The notes: generated by a model not told the origin, from the sequence alone. A stretch of DNA of 64,000 nt from DUPU01 sp050952465 (GCA_050952465.1 JBMNKZ010000014.1:124001-188000); one strand, 5' to 3'. Positions 22,972 through 33,134 are shown, counted from the first letter of the stretch. A program made the numbers and translations.

Positions 22972-24846
22972 TTACTCCACCTCCCTGACAATAGCGGATC
23001 GATTACATACCTGAGCACAAATTCCACAGCCGTTACACTGGGCAGGGTCAATCACGATGGATTTCTCACCCAAGGTGATAGCTGGGCAACCGGTGTTGGT
23101 GACACAGAGTTTGCAAAGATTACATTTTTCCTCGTCCACAGTTATGGTGGAGTATTTGATTTTCCGCCGATTGGCCTGAATAGCACACTCCCGGCGGGGC
23201 ATGACTACTTTCACCCCAGGGAGTTTTAGCGCCTCCTCGATGGCCTTGGTGGTCATTTCCAAGTTATAGGGATCAACCACATAAAGCTTTTCTACTCCCA
23301 GACCTTCTACCACTTTGACCAAGTCCAGCTGTTTATAACCCGGCTGCTGGAAATCTATATGGGTACCGGGGTTTACTTGCATTCCGGTCATCGCTGTCCA
23401 CCCATTATCCATAATAATCACGGTCAGGTTAATCCCATGCTGGATAGCATTGATGAGAGCAGGAATCCCGGCATGGAAAAAGGTAGAGTCTCCTATGGTT
23501 GCAATCACCGGAGTCTCAAGCTCGCTGTAAACGAAACCTTGAGCCAAAGGAATACTTGCCCCCATCGAAACTTCCGTCCACAGGGTGTGGAAGGGAGGGT
23601 TCATTCCCAAAATGGTACAACCGATATCTCCAGTGACCATTACTTCTTCTTTTTTTAATTTTAGATTCTTAAGAGCCTTATTAATGGACATAAAGGTTCC
23701 CCGATGCGGGCAGCCGGCACAGGTAGTAATGGGGCGAGCCGCAGCTTTCTTCTCCCCTTCACTAAAATCTTTAGACAGGCTTTCCGGAACAAGCTGACCC
23801 ATAGCACTAAACAAACCTTTAGCTACATGGGTGGCGTCATAACTGCCAATACGGCTCAAAGTGCCGTCTTCTTTGCCCACTATTTTAACCTTGACACCCT
23901 TCTTATAGGCCTCTAAATAGACTGCTTTCTCCAAATGAGGCTCCAGTTCTTCTAATACTAATACTGTATCACAATGATCCAGGATAGCACCCACTTCCTT
24001 AGCTGGGAAGGGTACGGTATTCACTAGCCTTAAGGTGGATATATTAACCGGATTGATGCTTAAACCGAATTTGTTCGCGATCTCCAGCCCTTCTTCCAAG
24101 TAACCATTGACTACCCCTACACTGATAATCCCCAAGCCACCTTTTTCCGGTGCCAAGTTAAGTTTATTTAAACCTTTTTCTTCAATAATTTTGCCGGCTT
24201 GGGCCAGACTTTTGATTAATTCCCGGTGCTGAGCCATACAGATAGCAGCTCCCGCCTTGGTATATTTACTGATGTTTTTTTCAAAAAGAGGTTTCGGGCC
24301 ATCAGGCCGCACTCGCTCTTCAATATCAACTACCCCGTGGGACTGAGCTACGTTGGTCACAGAGCGGACAAACACCGGAGATTTAATGGCTTCCGAAAGT
24401 TCAAAGGCAAATTTGGTTAATTCATATGACTCCTCCACAGAGCCAGGCTCTAACATGGGCATATCGGACATTAAGGCAAAGCCCCGGGTGTCCTGTTCCG
24501 CCATCCCGGTGGTTACCCCTGGGTCATCGGTGACATATATCACTAAGCCCCCGGTACATCCGGAATAAGCGACCCCAATCACGGAATCATAGGCCACATT
24601 CAGACCGGACATTTTCATGGTACACATAGCCCGGTGCCCCGCCCAGGAAGCCGCCGCCGCTACTTCAAAAGCTACCTTTTCATTAGTGCTCCATTCAACT
24701 TTTGTTCCGTCCAGATCCTTCATTTTTAACAAAGTCATAATCACTTCTGAGGATGGAGTGCCAGGATAACCAGACACTACCTTTACTCCTGCTCGTAAAG
24801 CGGCATAGGCTACTGCTTCATTGGCCAGTACCATCTTCTTTGTCAT
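22972..24846 (-). CDS. iorA: Indolepyruvate:ferredoxin oxidoreductase alpha subunit
   Basis: 624 residues. The N-terminal PFOR domain has GYPGTPSSE, the TPP domain has GDIGCTILGMNPP and GDSTFFHAG. A C-terminal two-cluster ferredoxin domain has CNLCKLCVTNTGCP and CNGCGICAQVCN. It catalyses CoA-dependent oxidative decarboxylation of arylpyruvates from amino-acid transamination. The neighbouring HisC-type aminotransferase could supply these keto acids. Confidence 0.96.
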   Translation of the reverse strand: MTKKMVLANEAVAYAALRAGVKVVSGYPGTPSSEVIMTLLKMKDLDGTKVEWSTNEKVAFEVAAAASWAGHRAMCTMKMSGLNVAYDSVIGVAYSGCTGGLVIYVTDDPGVTTGMAEQDTRGFALMSDMPMLEPGSVEESYELTKFAFELSEAIKSPVFVRSVTNVAQSHGVVDIEERVRPDGPKPLFEKNISKYTKAGAAICMAQHRELIKSLAQAGKIIEEKGLNKLNLAPEKGGLGIISVGVVNGYLEEGLEIANKFGLSINPVNISTLRLVNTVPFPAKEVGAILDHCDTVLVLEELEPHLEKAVYLEAYKKGVKVKIVGKEDGTLSRIGSYDATHVAKGLFSAMGQLVPESLSKDFSEGEKKAAARPITTCAGCPHRGTFMSINKALKNLKLKKEEVMVTGDIGCTILGMNPPFHTLWTEVSMGASIPLAQGFVYSELETPVIATIGDSTFFHAGIPALINAIQHGINLTVIIMDNGWTAMTGMQVNPGTHIDFQQPGYKQLDLVKVVEGLGVEKLYVVDPYNLEMTTKAIEEALKLPGVKVVMPRRECAIQANRRKIKYSTITVDEEKCNLCKLCVTNTGCPAITLGEKSIVIDPAQCNGCGICAQVCNRSAIVREVE

Positions 24847-24933
24847 AAATACACCTCCTGAATTTCTCCTCTTTCTATATATAAAGAGAATTTAACTAGC
24901 CCTAGATTAATATTGAGTTTTGCTTGTATACTT

Positions 24934-24962
24934 ATTATTTAATAACTCAATGCTAGTGTCAA
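24934..24962 (-). promoter_or_regulatory. Promoter of iorAB
   Basis: Minus strand TTGACA (24957-24962), 17 bp, AATAAT (24934-24939), about 90 bp upstream of the iorA ATG. Confidence 0.5.
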
Positions 24963-25034
24963 CACGATAACCTAAAATACGAAGAGGAACTTATTTACTT
25001 TATCATATTAACGTATGTTATTACCCCAAAAATG

Positions 25035-25082
25035 AAGCAAGGTTTCCCACCTAGAAAATCAAGGTAAGAAACCGGCTTTTTG
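25035..25082 (-). terminator. Terminator downstream of the glcD-glcF-like pair
   Basis: On the minus strand AAGCCGGTTTC and GAAACCTTGCTT pair across a 21-nt loop, followed by CATTTTTGG. It is 37 bp beyond the stop at 25119. Confidence 0.6.
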
Positions 25083-25118
25083 TGTACTTTAAAAAATACA
25101 TTAAAATTTTCCGCATCG

Positions 25119-26387
25119 TTATTCATGTTTTACATCCTGATAAGATTGATCCAAAAGCTCTACGGTATGCCGTACCTTAAGAGTAATCCCATTTTGGGCA
25201 ATGGTATCTTCCAACTGCATGCGGCAGGCGAGGCATCCCGTGGCCACAACTTCCGCCCCGGTGGCTGCCAACTCTTTCACACAGCGGTTGGTTATTTTTG
25301 TAGATAGATCATAATGTTTCAAGCTAAAGGAACCTCCCGAACCACAACAAAGACTGTGACCGGTTTCCAGGAAACTTACACCTGGAATGCTTTTTAGAAT
25401 TTGCCGCGGCTCTGACGTCACTTTTAACCCAATTTTTAAGTGGCAGGGATCGTGATAGGTAACTTTTTTATCTACCCTTTTCATCTCATCGGCATATTCC
25501 AAACCAATAATCACTTCGGAAATATCCTTCACTTTACCCGCAACCTGGTGGGCTATTTTCTCCATTTCAGGATCATCTGCAAAAAGCTCCGGATAGTGTT
25601 CCTTAAGGGCTAATCCACAAGAACCGCAGCTTACCACAATTGCATCGGTCTCAATACTCCCTAACACCTTTAGGTTTTCCTTGGCCATGATGCGGGCGGT
25701 TTCCATATCTCCGGAAGCATAGACCGGCATGCCACAGCAATGTTGGAGAGACGGAATAATTACTTCTACATTATTTTTATTTAATACCCGTACCAGTGAC
25801 TCGCCTACCTGAGGATATATAAAATTGGCCATACATCCGGTGAAATAAACGGCCCTCTTGACCGGTTTATCTACAGTATTAAGCTCAGGCAATCTCTGCT
25901 TTAAGGTTTTTGAGGCTAAAGGTGAAATCACCCGTCTCATATCAATACCAAAAGGTATCCGAGGCAGCATCCCCTGCCCATTAGGACCCTTTCGAAATAG
26001 AACCTTCTGACCAAATTTCCCCATTCCTAAAGCAGAATTAAAGATCCATCTTCTGGGCAAAAGCATACGGGCAATTAAACGATAGATTAAGGGCACACCC
26101 ATCCTTTTTTGGGCTTCCGTGCGGCCCCACCGAATAATGGTATCCCCTTCCGAACCACCGGGACAATTCCCACTGCATCTTTTACACTGCAAGCAGATAT
26201 CCATTTTCTTTACAATACCGGGGGTCCAGTCCATTTCCCCTTCACGGAGGGCTTTTACTAAACTAATTTTACCCCGGGCTACCCCGGATTCCACACCCAG
26301 TTCCTTATATACCGGACAAACGGATTGACATTCACCGCACCTATTGCATCTTTGCAGAATATCCTCCAAATGTTCTTCGTAAGACAT
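25119..26387 (-). CDS. glcF: GlcF/LldE-type Fe-S subunit of a 2-hydroxyacid dehydrogenase
   Basis: 422 residues. Two 4Fe-4S motifs lie at the N-terminus (CNRCGECQSVCP, CLQCKRCSGNCP). Two cysteine-rich CCG domains follow (HCCGMPVY with CGSCG, and CCGSGGSFS with CLACR), as in GlcF, LutA and heterodisulfide reductase B-like proteins. It should accept electrons from the flavoprotein encoded immediately upstream. ATG 26387 follows AGGAG 8 bp upstream and begins 1 bp after the glcD stop. With LarA and a TRAP transporter nearby, lactate or glycolate is the likely substrate. Confidence 0.9.
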   Translation of the reverse strand: MSYEEHLEDILQRCNRCGECQSVCPVYKELGVESGVARGKISLVKALREGEMDWTPGIVKKMDICLQCKRCSGNCPGGSEGDTIIRWGRTEAQKRMGVPLIYRLIARMLLPRRWIFNSALGMGKFGQKVLFRKGPNGQGMLPRIPFGIDMRRVISPLASKTLKQRLPELNTVDKPVKRAVYFTGCMANFIYPQVGESLVRVLNKNNVEVIIPSLQHCCGMPVYASGDMETARIMAKENLKVLGSIETDAIVVSCGSCGLALKEHYPELFADDPEMEKIAHQVAGKVKDISEVIIGLEYADEMKRVDKKVTYHDPCHLKIGLKVTSEPRQILKSIPGVSFLETGHSLCCGSGGSFSLKHYDLSTKITNRCVKELAATGAEVVATGCLACRMQLEDTIAQNGITLKVRHTVELLDQSYQDVKHE

Positions 26388-26388
26388 T

Positions 26389-27783
26389 TTACCAGCTCCT
26401 ATTCCCAAACATTTTCCCCGGATTAAGAATGTTTTTGGGATCCAAAGTATTCTTAATTTCCTGCATCACATGCATTCCTTCCGTCCCTGCTTCCAGTGGT
26501 AGGAAAGGAGCCTTGACGATACCTACTCCGTGTTCTCCGGTAATGGTACCACCTAATTTTAATGCTGATTTGAAAAGTTCCGGAAGAGCCTGTTCCACCC
26601 GTTTCATTTCCTCTTCATTTTTTTCATCGGTCAGAATATCCGCGTGCAAATTCCCATCCCCAGCGTGGGCAATAATGGCCACCTTTAATTGATAGGCTTC
26701 GGCAATTCTTCTCACATCCCGTACCGCTTCAGGAATCTTATCCCGGGGTACCGTGACATCCTCCGAAAGAATAGTGGGAAATAGCTGGGCAAAAGCACCA
26801 AAAACACCTCTCCGTCCCGCCCAAAGTTTTTCTCGTTCCTCTTCCGAACTAGCGGAACGCACCTGCAATGCACCTTGTTCATGGCAAATTCGATCAATTT
26901 CCTTGATTTCATCGGCAATGGCCTTTTCATGACCATCTACTTCGATCAGAAGCACAGCTTCCGCATCTAAAGGAAGCCCGCTGGGGATAAATTTCTCAAT
27001 AACTTCCACACAGGTTTTATCCATAAACTCCAGGGAAGATGGGATAATCCCTTGAGCCATAATTTCCACTACCGTTTCCGCAGTTTGGTCTAAACTTCCA
27101 AAAGATGCTAAGACAGTTTGTCTCGCTTGGGGCATGGGCAAAATTTTTACCGTGATCTCAGTGACAATACCTAAGGTACCCTCGGAGCCGGTGATAAGCC
27201 GGGTTAAGTCATAACCGGCAACGCTTTTCATGGTTCTAGCACCTGTTCTAATGACACTTCCGTCTGCCAAAACTACTTCAAGGGCCAAAACATAATCTCT
27301 CGTCACACCGTACTTCACTCCTCTGGGGCCGCCGGCACATTCCGCCACATTTCCCCCCATGGTAGAAAAAGCCAAACTGGCCGGATCCGGAGGATAAAAT
27401 AGACCAAGCTTTGCCAATTCCTCTTGAAAGACTCCCGTGACTACCCCAGGCTCAACAATTGCAATCATATTTCTCTTGTCGATTTTTTTGATCCGGTTCA
27501 TTCTGTTTAACTGCATGATGATACACTCTTTTAAAGGCACAGTTCCCCCGGACAAATTACTTCCCGCTCCTCTAGGGATGAGAGGGATTTCCAAGTTGTT
27601 AGCCAGCTTGACAATTCGAGATACTTCTTCAGTGTTCTTGGGCTTAACCACGACCCCGGGAAATGACGGTTTAGTAAAAGAAAAACTGCCATCATAGGTG
27701 TAACAAAACAGATCCTCTTTTTCGGTAAAAACATGGTCTGTCCCTACGATTTCCTTCAACTGATTAATAATTTCCGGTTTCAT
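26389..27783 (-). CDS. glcD: FAD-linked 2-hydroxyacid dehydrogenase (GlcD/D-lactate dehydrogenase type)
   Basis: 464 residues: FAD-binding type 4 domain with PRGAGSNLSGG (about residues 75-85) and C-terminal oxidase domain ending in GEHGVGIVK. The family oxidises D-lactate, glycolate or related 2-hydroxyacids to 2-oxoacids. It is followed by the Fe-S subunit and preceded, 13 bp away, by TRAP genes, so uptake and oxidation are co-expressed. LarA would interconvert lactate enantiomers to feed this stereospecific enzyme. Confidence 0.93.
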   Translation of the reverse strand: MKPEIINQLKEIVGTDHVFTEKEDLFCYTYDGSFSFTKPSFPGVVVKPKNTEEVSRIVKLANNLEIPLIPRGAGSNLSGGTVPLKECIIMQLNRMNRIKKIDKRNMIAIVEPGVVTGVFQEELAKLGLFYPPDPASLAFSTMGGNVAECAGGPRGVKYGVTRDYVLALEVVLADGSVIRTGARTMKSVAGYDLTRLITGSEGTLGIVTEITVKILPMPQARQTVLASFGSLDQTAETVVEIMAQGIIPSSLEFMDKTCVEVIEKFIPSGLPLDAEAVLLIEVDGHEKAIADEIKEIDRICHEQGALQVRSASSEEEREKLWAGRRGVFGAFAQLFPTILSEDVTVPRDKIPEAVRDVRRIAEAYQLKVAIIAHAGDGNLHADILTDEKNEEEMKRVEQALPELFKSALKLGGTITGEHGVGIVKAPFLPLEAGTEGMHVMQEIKNTLDPKNILNPGKMFGNRSW

Positions 27784-27796
27784 AGGTTTTCCTCCT

Positions 27797-29068
27797 CTAA
27801 TTGATTAAAAACATCGTAACCGCCGGGACATAGGTGGTTAATAACAAGACCACAATCAAGGCTAGGAAAAACCACTTCATATATCTCATCATGGAGCCCA
27901 TAGAAATGTTAGCAACAGCCATAGCCACAAAAAGATTAATCCCGTAAGGCGGTGTCACAAAACCAACAGCTAAGTTCATCACAATTAATACACCAAAAGT
28001 AATGGGGGACATGCCTAGCTGCACTACAATCGGAAGAAGAATAGGCGATAAAATAATTGTGGCCGGGATATTATCAATAAGACAGCCCACCACCAATAAG
28101 AATAAATTAATTAACATCAGTAAAAGAATTTTATTACTGGTAATCCCCATCAAAAATTCGGCTATTTGGCCAGGAATCTGCTGCATGTTCAGGTAAGTGG
28201 CAAAAGCCATGGACAGCCCCACCATAAACGTAGTAATGCCATTAACAATCATGGTTTCGTAAAGGGAGTGGTATATCCCTTTTAGATCCAGTTCTTTATA
28301 AATAAAGACGCCCACAATTAAAGCATAAACCACAGCAATCACAGCAGCTTCCGTAGGGGTAAAGATTCCGGCATAGATCCCCCCTAGGATTATCACTGGA
28401 GCCAATAGGGCCCAAAAAGCATCTTTAAATGAAATCCATACTTCCCGAACCGTGGGAAAATGACCGGTTCCTTTATAATCATTCTTTTTGGAGATAATGT
28501 AACAGGCAACGAGCAAGGCAATACCCATTAATATCCCAGGAATAATACCGGCAATAAAAAGATCGCTGATGGAAACTCCTACTACCACCCCATAAATAAC
28601 AAAGGGGATACTTGGGGGAATAATTACTCCGATTGTGCCTGCTGCTGCTGCGATAGAGGCACTAAAACCGGTATCATATTTTTTTTCTCTCATAGCAGGA
28701 ATCATAAATGACCCGATGGCCGAGGTAGTAGCCACCGCAGAACCGGAAATAGCCGCAAAAAACATACAGGCCACAGTGGTTACCATACTTAACCCACCGG
28801 TGACAGCCCCAAATAACAGGCCGGCAAAATCCAGTAAACGTTTGGCGAGTCCTCCGGTACTCATTAAACTGCCTGCGAGAATAAAAAAGGGAATTGCCAT
28901 CAAAGGAAAGGAATCAATGCCAGTAATAGAGTTTTGAGCAACCAGCACCAAAGGAATATCTGAATAAAAATATAAAGTAACTACAGTAGCTGCCCCAATG
29001 GCAAATCCGATAGGTACACCTATAACTATAAATACAATAAATAATCCGAATAAAATTAATGCTTCCAT
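27797..29068 (-). CDS. dctM: TRAP transporter large permease (DctM)
   Basis: 423 residues, about 12 hydrophobic segments, with DctM-family stretches (FPLMAIPFFILAGSLM, PPSIPFVIYGV, NLAVGFVTPPYG). It forms the ion-coupled translocation subunit with DctQ. It starts at the last base of dctQ's neighbour region (contiguous with 29069), so the two are coupled. Confidence 0.95.
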   Translation of the reverse strand: MEALILFGLFIVFIVIGVPIGFAIGAATVVTLYFYSDIPLVLVAQNSITGIDSFPLMAIPFFILAGSLMSTGGLAKRLLDFAGLLFGAVTGGLSMVTTVACMFFAAISGSAVATTSAIGSFMIPAMREKKYDTGFSASIAAAAGTIGVIIPPSIPFVIYGVVVGVSISDLFIAGIIPGILMGIALLVACYIISKKNDYKGTGHFPTVREVWISFKDAFWALLAPVIILGGIYAGIFTPTEAAVIAVVYALIVGVFIYKELDLKGIYHSLYETMIVNGITTFMVGLSMAFATYLNMQQIPGQIAEFLMGITSNKILLLMLINLFLLVVGCLIDNIPATIILSPILLPIVVQLGMSPITFGVLIVMNLAVGFVTPPYGINLFVAMAVANISMGSMMRYMKWFFLALIVVLLLTTYVPAVTMFLIN

Positions 29069-29563
29069 TTAGGCAGCCCCCCTTTCCCCATAAAACAATT
29101 CTTTAAACATCTCAAATACTTGCCCAATCAATCTTAAGACAATTAGGCCGCAGCTTATAGGTAATGTGGCATAAATGATGGAAAAGGGAATGCGTAAGGC
29201 GGGTGTTACCGCATTCTGTTTTGCATAAGACATGGCCATTTCAGTACCGCTGGAAACAAGGAAAACACAAAGTCCCAGCCAAATTATGACCCCAATAATC
29301 TCAACGAGGGTTTTGGCCCGGCCTTTCAGTGCTCCCGTTAGAATCTCAACTTTGATATGTCTTCGTTCCCGGAGCCCCAGGCTTGCCCCCAACCAGGACT
29401 GCCAGACGAAAATATAGCGGGCCAATTCTTCACTCCAGGATAATGAAGAGTTAAAGACGTATCTTAAGACCACCTGAAAAAAAAGAATAATTACAGTTAT
29501 AGCCAGGCTTCCCACTAGTAAATATTCTTCAAGTTTATTATAAAACCCGATTAATCTATTCAT
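29069..29563 (-). CDS. dctQ: TRAP transporter small permease (DctQ)
   Basis: 164 residues with four hydrophobic segments and the conserved SWSEELARYIFVW motif. It partners DctM in the membrane. Separated from dctP by an 86-bp gap with a strong hairpin. Confidence 0.93.
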   Translation of the reverse strand: MNRLIGFYNKLEEYLLVGSLAITVIILFFQVVLRYVFNSSLSWSEELARYIFVWQSWLGASLGLRERRHIKVEILTGALKGRAKTLVEIIGVIIWLGLCVFLVSSGTEMAMSYAKQNAVTPALRIPFSIIYATLPISCGLIVLRLIGQVFEMFKELFYGERGAA

Positions 29564-29609
29564 CCAGCCACCTTCTTGTCAAAATTTTTCATAAAGGGAA
29601 TAGTTAAAT

Positions 29610-29634
29610 AAGGAGGGAGGCAACCTCCCTCCTT
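29610..29634 (-). terminator. Intercistronic attenuator between dctP and dctQM
   Basis: A perfect 11-bp GC-rich stem (AAGGAGGGAGG/CCTCCCTCCTT) with a 3-nt loop, followed on the minus strand by ATTTAAC. It should let the binding protein be made in excess over the membrane subunits. Confidence 0.65.
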
Positions 29635-29649
29635 CCTATTTCCATATTA

Positions 29650-30687
29650 TTATTGATTGTACTTGGCAGCTATATCAAACAATTCTTTGCCAAACTCTTT
29701 CTCGTACTTCTCATACATGGGCTTTAGAGCTTCGACAAATTTTTCGTGATTTTCAGGGGTAATTTCGTTTACTTCTACACCTGCATCTTTTATCTTTTGA
29801 ATATATTCATCATTATCGTTTACTTCCAACTGTCTCTGGTAATCAATCAAATACTGTTGGGCACCGTCAGCAATGATTTTTTGGATATCTTCCGGTAACC
29901 CCTCATAAAACGCTTTGTTGATTAGCACAGGCAAGAAGCTGTATGTGTGGCCTGTAAGACTATAGTACTTTTGAACCTCATGGAATTTCATCGCATATGT
30001 TAAAGAGGCAGCGTTCTCCTGTCCATCAACAGTACCTTGTTGCAGGGCGGTAAACACTTCTGTGAAATTAACCGGGGTAGGATTAGCACCTAAATATTTA
30101 AACAAGTCAATATATACCGGGCTATTCATGACGCGCATTTTAATGCCTTCCAAATCCTTTGGCTCATTAATAGGACGCTTGCTATTAGAGCAATTTCTCA
30201 CACCGTTAAAATTATAGCCAAAGTTATACAACTCGGCGGGAAGCAGCTTATCAAGCTCGTCCCCAAGTTCTCCATCCATGGCATTAAAGGCACTTTCGGT
30301 ATCCTTAAAGAGAAAAGGCATGTCACCAATACCGAATTTGGCATTATAGGTAGTTAAAGCTGAAGTTGCAGGCATAGTCATGTGGATAGTACCAAGAATA
30401 ACAGCTTGTGTCATTTGTTCATCATTACCCATCGTCCCATTGGGGAAAATTTGCACATCAACGGCACCTTTGGACTGCTCTTCCACGTATTTTTCAAACT
30501 CCAAAGTGGCTTTATGGGTAGACCTATCTTCCGCCTCAACGTGCGCTACTTTAAGAACTAATGGTTCAGAAACAGCTTCTTGTTCATTTCCTGGATCAGT
30601 TGCAGTTTCTTCTTGCTTTTGAGAACAACCAACCATCAATAAACACAGTAAGAAAATTGAAATTACTACCATTAATGACCTTTTCAT
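29650..30687 (-). CDS. dctP: TRAP transporter substrate-binding lipoprotein (DctP)
   Basis: 345 residues. Signal peptide with lipobox LLMVGC, then a DctP fold; the carboxylate-binding Arg is in IKMRVMNSPVY and the downstream GTVDGQEN motif is present. It captures a carboxylate, probably lactate or another 2-hydroxyacid given LarA and GlcDF in the same regulon. It is controlled by the GntR-type operator at 30801-30814. Confidence 0.93.
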   Translation of the reverse strand: MKRSLMVVISIFLLCLLMVGCSQKQEETATDPGNEQEAVSEPLVLKVAHVEAEDRSTHKATLEFEKYVEEQSKGAVDVQIFPNGTMGNDEQMTQAVILGTIHMTMPATSALTTYNAKFGIGDMPFLFKDTESAFNAMDGELGDELDKLLPAELYNFGYNFNGVRNCSNSKRPINEPKDLEGIKMRVMNSPVYIDLFKYLGANPTPVNFTEVFTALQQGTVDGQENAASLTYAMKFHEVQKYYSLTGHTYSFLPVLINKAFYEGLPEDIQKIIADGAQQYLIDYQRQLEVNDNDEYIQKIKDAGVEVNEITPENHEKFVEALKPMYEKYEKEFGKELFDIAAKYNQ

Positions 30688-30800
30688 TCTAATCTCCTCC
30701 TATTAAATTCTTAGAATAGCCTCCAATTTCCATTTTGCAATTACCACCTTCTTATTTCGGAGATTACCCCCTTCCCTATTTATATATTTTCCTGCATCCT

Positions 30801-30839
30801 ACTTGAATACAAGTTACCATTTATCAAATAACTTGTCAA
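30801..30839 (-). promoter_or_regulatory. dctP promoter with GntR operator
   Basis: Minus strand: -35 TTGACA (30834-30839), 17 bp, -10 TAACTT (30811-30816). The palindrome ACTTGAATACAAGT (30801-30814) covers the -10 region, consistent with repression. It matches the operator in front of gntR at 13 of 14 positions. Confidence 0.7.
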
Positions 30840-30977
30840 TATGTAAATTATTTGCTCTTTTAACATGTTTATGAGTTATTAACATTTATATGTCCTGATA
30901 ACTTATTTATGACCCAAAACGCCAATTCTAAATAATTCTGATTCTTCCCTAATCCGCATCACTGTCCCCTTGCTTCT

Positions 30978-32285
30978 TTAAAATGCATAGGATACTCCAC
31001 CATAAGGGAATGAATAAACCACCTTCGCCTCAGGCACCAGCTCAACCCCTCTTTTAAGCAATTGATTAAGATCCGAAAAGAGTTCAAAAGTGCCTAATTT
31101 ATATCCCGTGTCTTGGGGCAATTCAGGTGCATAAACTAAAATATGATGTCTCCGGCACATTTCAGTTAAAAACTGTAGCATATATTTGTCATCCATGGTC
31201 ATGTTCTTAAGGTAACGTCCTCTAATTTCCACCATTTTTTCCGTGCCGCACTCCTTAGCAAAGGCCCGCATTAAATCTAAGGGTAAAAAATATTCAGGAA
31301 TGGCCATGTCTCCCACACCGTGACAACACCGAAATAACGCGATAAGCAGTCCATCATCCTTTAAGGCCGCAGAGGCATTGGAAAGACACTTCGTACCCTG
31401 CCTTAAATCAATATCCATGGGATGAGAACCTGATATTACTACGTCTGCCTTTTCTTCAATACGTGCTCCGTAAATTTTTGCCGATAACCGGCATCCTGCC
31501 CGATGGGCTTTAATAGGATCCCCGCAAAAAATACCTAGAGTTTCCCCTTTTCGATTGAGAACTGTATTGACTAAAAAAATCTCCCCTGATAACATTTTTG
31601 CCCCTTCTTCAATTGCTAAACGTGTAGGACATTCTTCACCCATTTTTCCTACGGCACTAAATCTTTCTTTCGCCGAAACCTTTAAATGGGTAGCCGAAAT
31701 CGTTTCCATCCCTGCGCATCCGGGAATAATATTTTTTAATCCTCCTCCGAATCCGGCGAGTAAATGGGGCTCAATAGTACCAATAGGAATAATTAAATCT
31801 GCCCTGCACAGTTCCTTATTAATAAGCACTTCGGTGCCGCTTAATGTTTTACCTAGGTTCAAAAGCATTTCTGGGTTGAAGCAATTATGATTGATAATAG
31901 AGAAACTTTCTATTTCCGTAATACCTAATCTATTGGATATTTCAATTTGGCTTAAAGGGGAATGAGTTCCCAGGGAAATAACAATTGAAATATTTTCCTT
32001 CCTTGCGCCAGCCTGATATAGTTCCTTAATGATTGTGGGAAAAATTAAATGGACAGGTGTGGGGCGAGAGGTATCATCGACAATAATTACGATCTTTTTA
32101 TTTGACAATAATTGAGAAGATAACGGGACTTGAGAGATGGGATTGGCTAATGCCTCATTTAATAAATCTTTGGTATCCGCTTCCGGACTAAAGTCATTAG
32201 GAATAAATTCCCCCTTAAAGCTCCATTTTTCAGGCAATGTAATCGGTAAAACATCTTCCTTTCCCCATGGTAAACGTAAATCCAC
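30978..32285 (-). CDS. larA: Nickel-dependent lactate racemase family protein (LarA)
   Basis: 435 residues, LarA family. N-terminal domain with DDTSRPTP, and the cofactor/catalytic region IEPHLLAGFGGGLKNIIPG, holding the conserved His and the Lys that binds the nickel-pincer nucleotide. It should racemise lactate or a related 2-hydroxyacid; LarA homologues act on several such acids, so the substrate is not fixed. It sits between dctP and gntR with an operator in its upstream gap, and its cofactor maturase LarE is at the left edge of the window. Confidence 0.9.
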   Translation of the reverse strand: MDLRLPWGKEDVLPITLPEKWSFKGEFIPNDFSPEADTKDLLNEALANPISQVPLSSQLLSNKKIVIIVDDTSRPTPVHLIFPTIIKELYQAGARKENISIVISLGTHSPLSQIEISNRLGITEIESFSIINHNCFNPEMLLNLGKTLSGTEVLINKELCRADLIIPIGTIEPHLLAGFGGGLKNIIPGCAGMETISATHLKVSAKERFSAVGKMGEECPTRLAIEEGAKMLSGEIFLVNTVLNRKGETLGIFCGDPIKAHRAGCRLSAKIYGARIEEKADVVISGSHPMDIDLRQGTKCLSNASAALKDDGLLIALFRCCHGVGDMAIPEYFLPLDLMRAFAKECGTEKMVEIRGRYLKNMTMDDKYMLQFLTEMCRRHHILVYAPELPQDTGYKLGTFELFSDLNQLLKRGVELVPEAKVVYSFPYGGVSYAF

Positions 32286-32367
32286 GACACCTACCCCCTT
32301 GTTTTATTATATATTTATTTATCCGTTTATCCCTGTAGGATTAAACCAAGCACGTCACCTGTACCCT

Positions 32368-32381
32368 ACTTGTATACATGT
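32368..32381 (-). promoter_or_regulatory. GntR operator upstream of larA
   Basis: ACTTGTATACATGT, one base away from the perfect palindrome at 33135-33148, 83 bp upstream of larA. No good -35/-10 pair is obvious here. Confidence 0.6.
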
Positions 32382-32399
32382 TCAGTCATTTTTTCTCTA

Positions 32400-33089
32400 T
32401 TAAAGAGATAACTTTTTAAAACCCTGGTTGATGAAATCGGCAGATATTTTTATATGTTTCTCAAGAACAGGCAGGATGATTTCTAAATCCCTGGTTTTCA
32501 TGGCATCCATAATTTTCAGGTGCTGGTTAATCGTATCCTCTGGGTTACCTAAACCAATCGCCGATAAATACTGATAACGTAAAATTGTTACCCAAATTTG
32601 TTTAAAAATCTTTTTCAAAAATGAATTATGGCATCTATCGACGATCAGTTGATGAAATTTACTATCAAATTCAGCAATTGTTTCAATGCAAATTTCTTTT
32701 CCCTTTTCTAAATCGTTCTTAAGTTTTAACCATTCTGCTTTAATTTGATCAATTTCCTCATTGGTAATATTTTCCAAGGATGAATGTAAGGCAAGACATT
32801 CCAGGGTCGCCCTTACTTCAATTATTTCATAAACTTCTTTGGCTGATAAAGATTTAACAAAAACCCCCACCCCCCGGTAGATTTCTACCAAACCTTCACT
32901 GGCCAAAACCTTAAGTGCTTCCCGGATCGGTGTTCTGCTCATTCCTAAGCTTTCGCTAAGCATATATTCACTAATATGTTCACCAGGTTTAATTTCATTC
33001 TGGATAATAGAATTTTTAATCGCTTCATATGCGATGGTATTCATGTTTTTTGCTTTTGATTTTCTTTTGATACTTAAAACCTTACTCAC
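32400..33089 (-). CDS. GntR-family regulator, FadR/LldR subfamily
   Basis: 229 residues: N-terminal winged helix (about 15-80, with SRTPIREALKVLASEGLVE) and C-terminal FCD ligand domain with metal-binding residues (EFDSKFHQLIV, HLKIMDA, EKHIKISADF). GTG start at 33089 has GGAGG 7 bp upstream. FCD regulators typically sense small carboxylates such as lactate. Three matching palindromes in front of this gene, larA and dctP define its probable regulon. Confidence 0.92.
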   Translation of the reverse strand: MSKVLSIKRKSKAKNMNTIAYEAIKNSIIQNEIKPGEHISEYMLSESLGMSRTPIREALKVLASEGLVEIYRGVGVFVKSLSAKEVYEIIEVRATLECLALHSSLENITNEEIDQIKAEWLKLKNDLEKGKEICIETIAEFDSKFHQLIVDRCHNSFLKKIFKQIWVTILRYQYLSAIGLGNPEDTINQHLKIMDAMKTRDLEIILPVLEKHIKISADFINQGFKKLSL

Positions 33090-33134
33090 TAGAAGTCCTC
33101 CAAGCTTTTAATAAGTAGATATGAAAAATATGTC

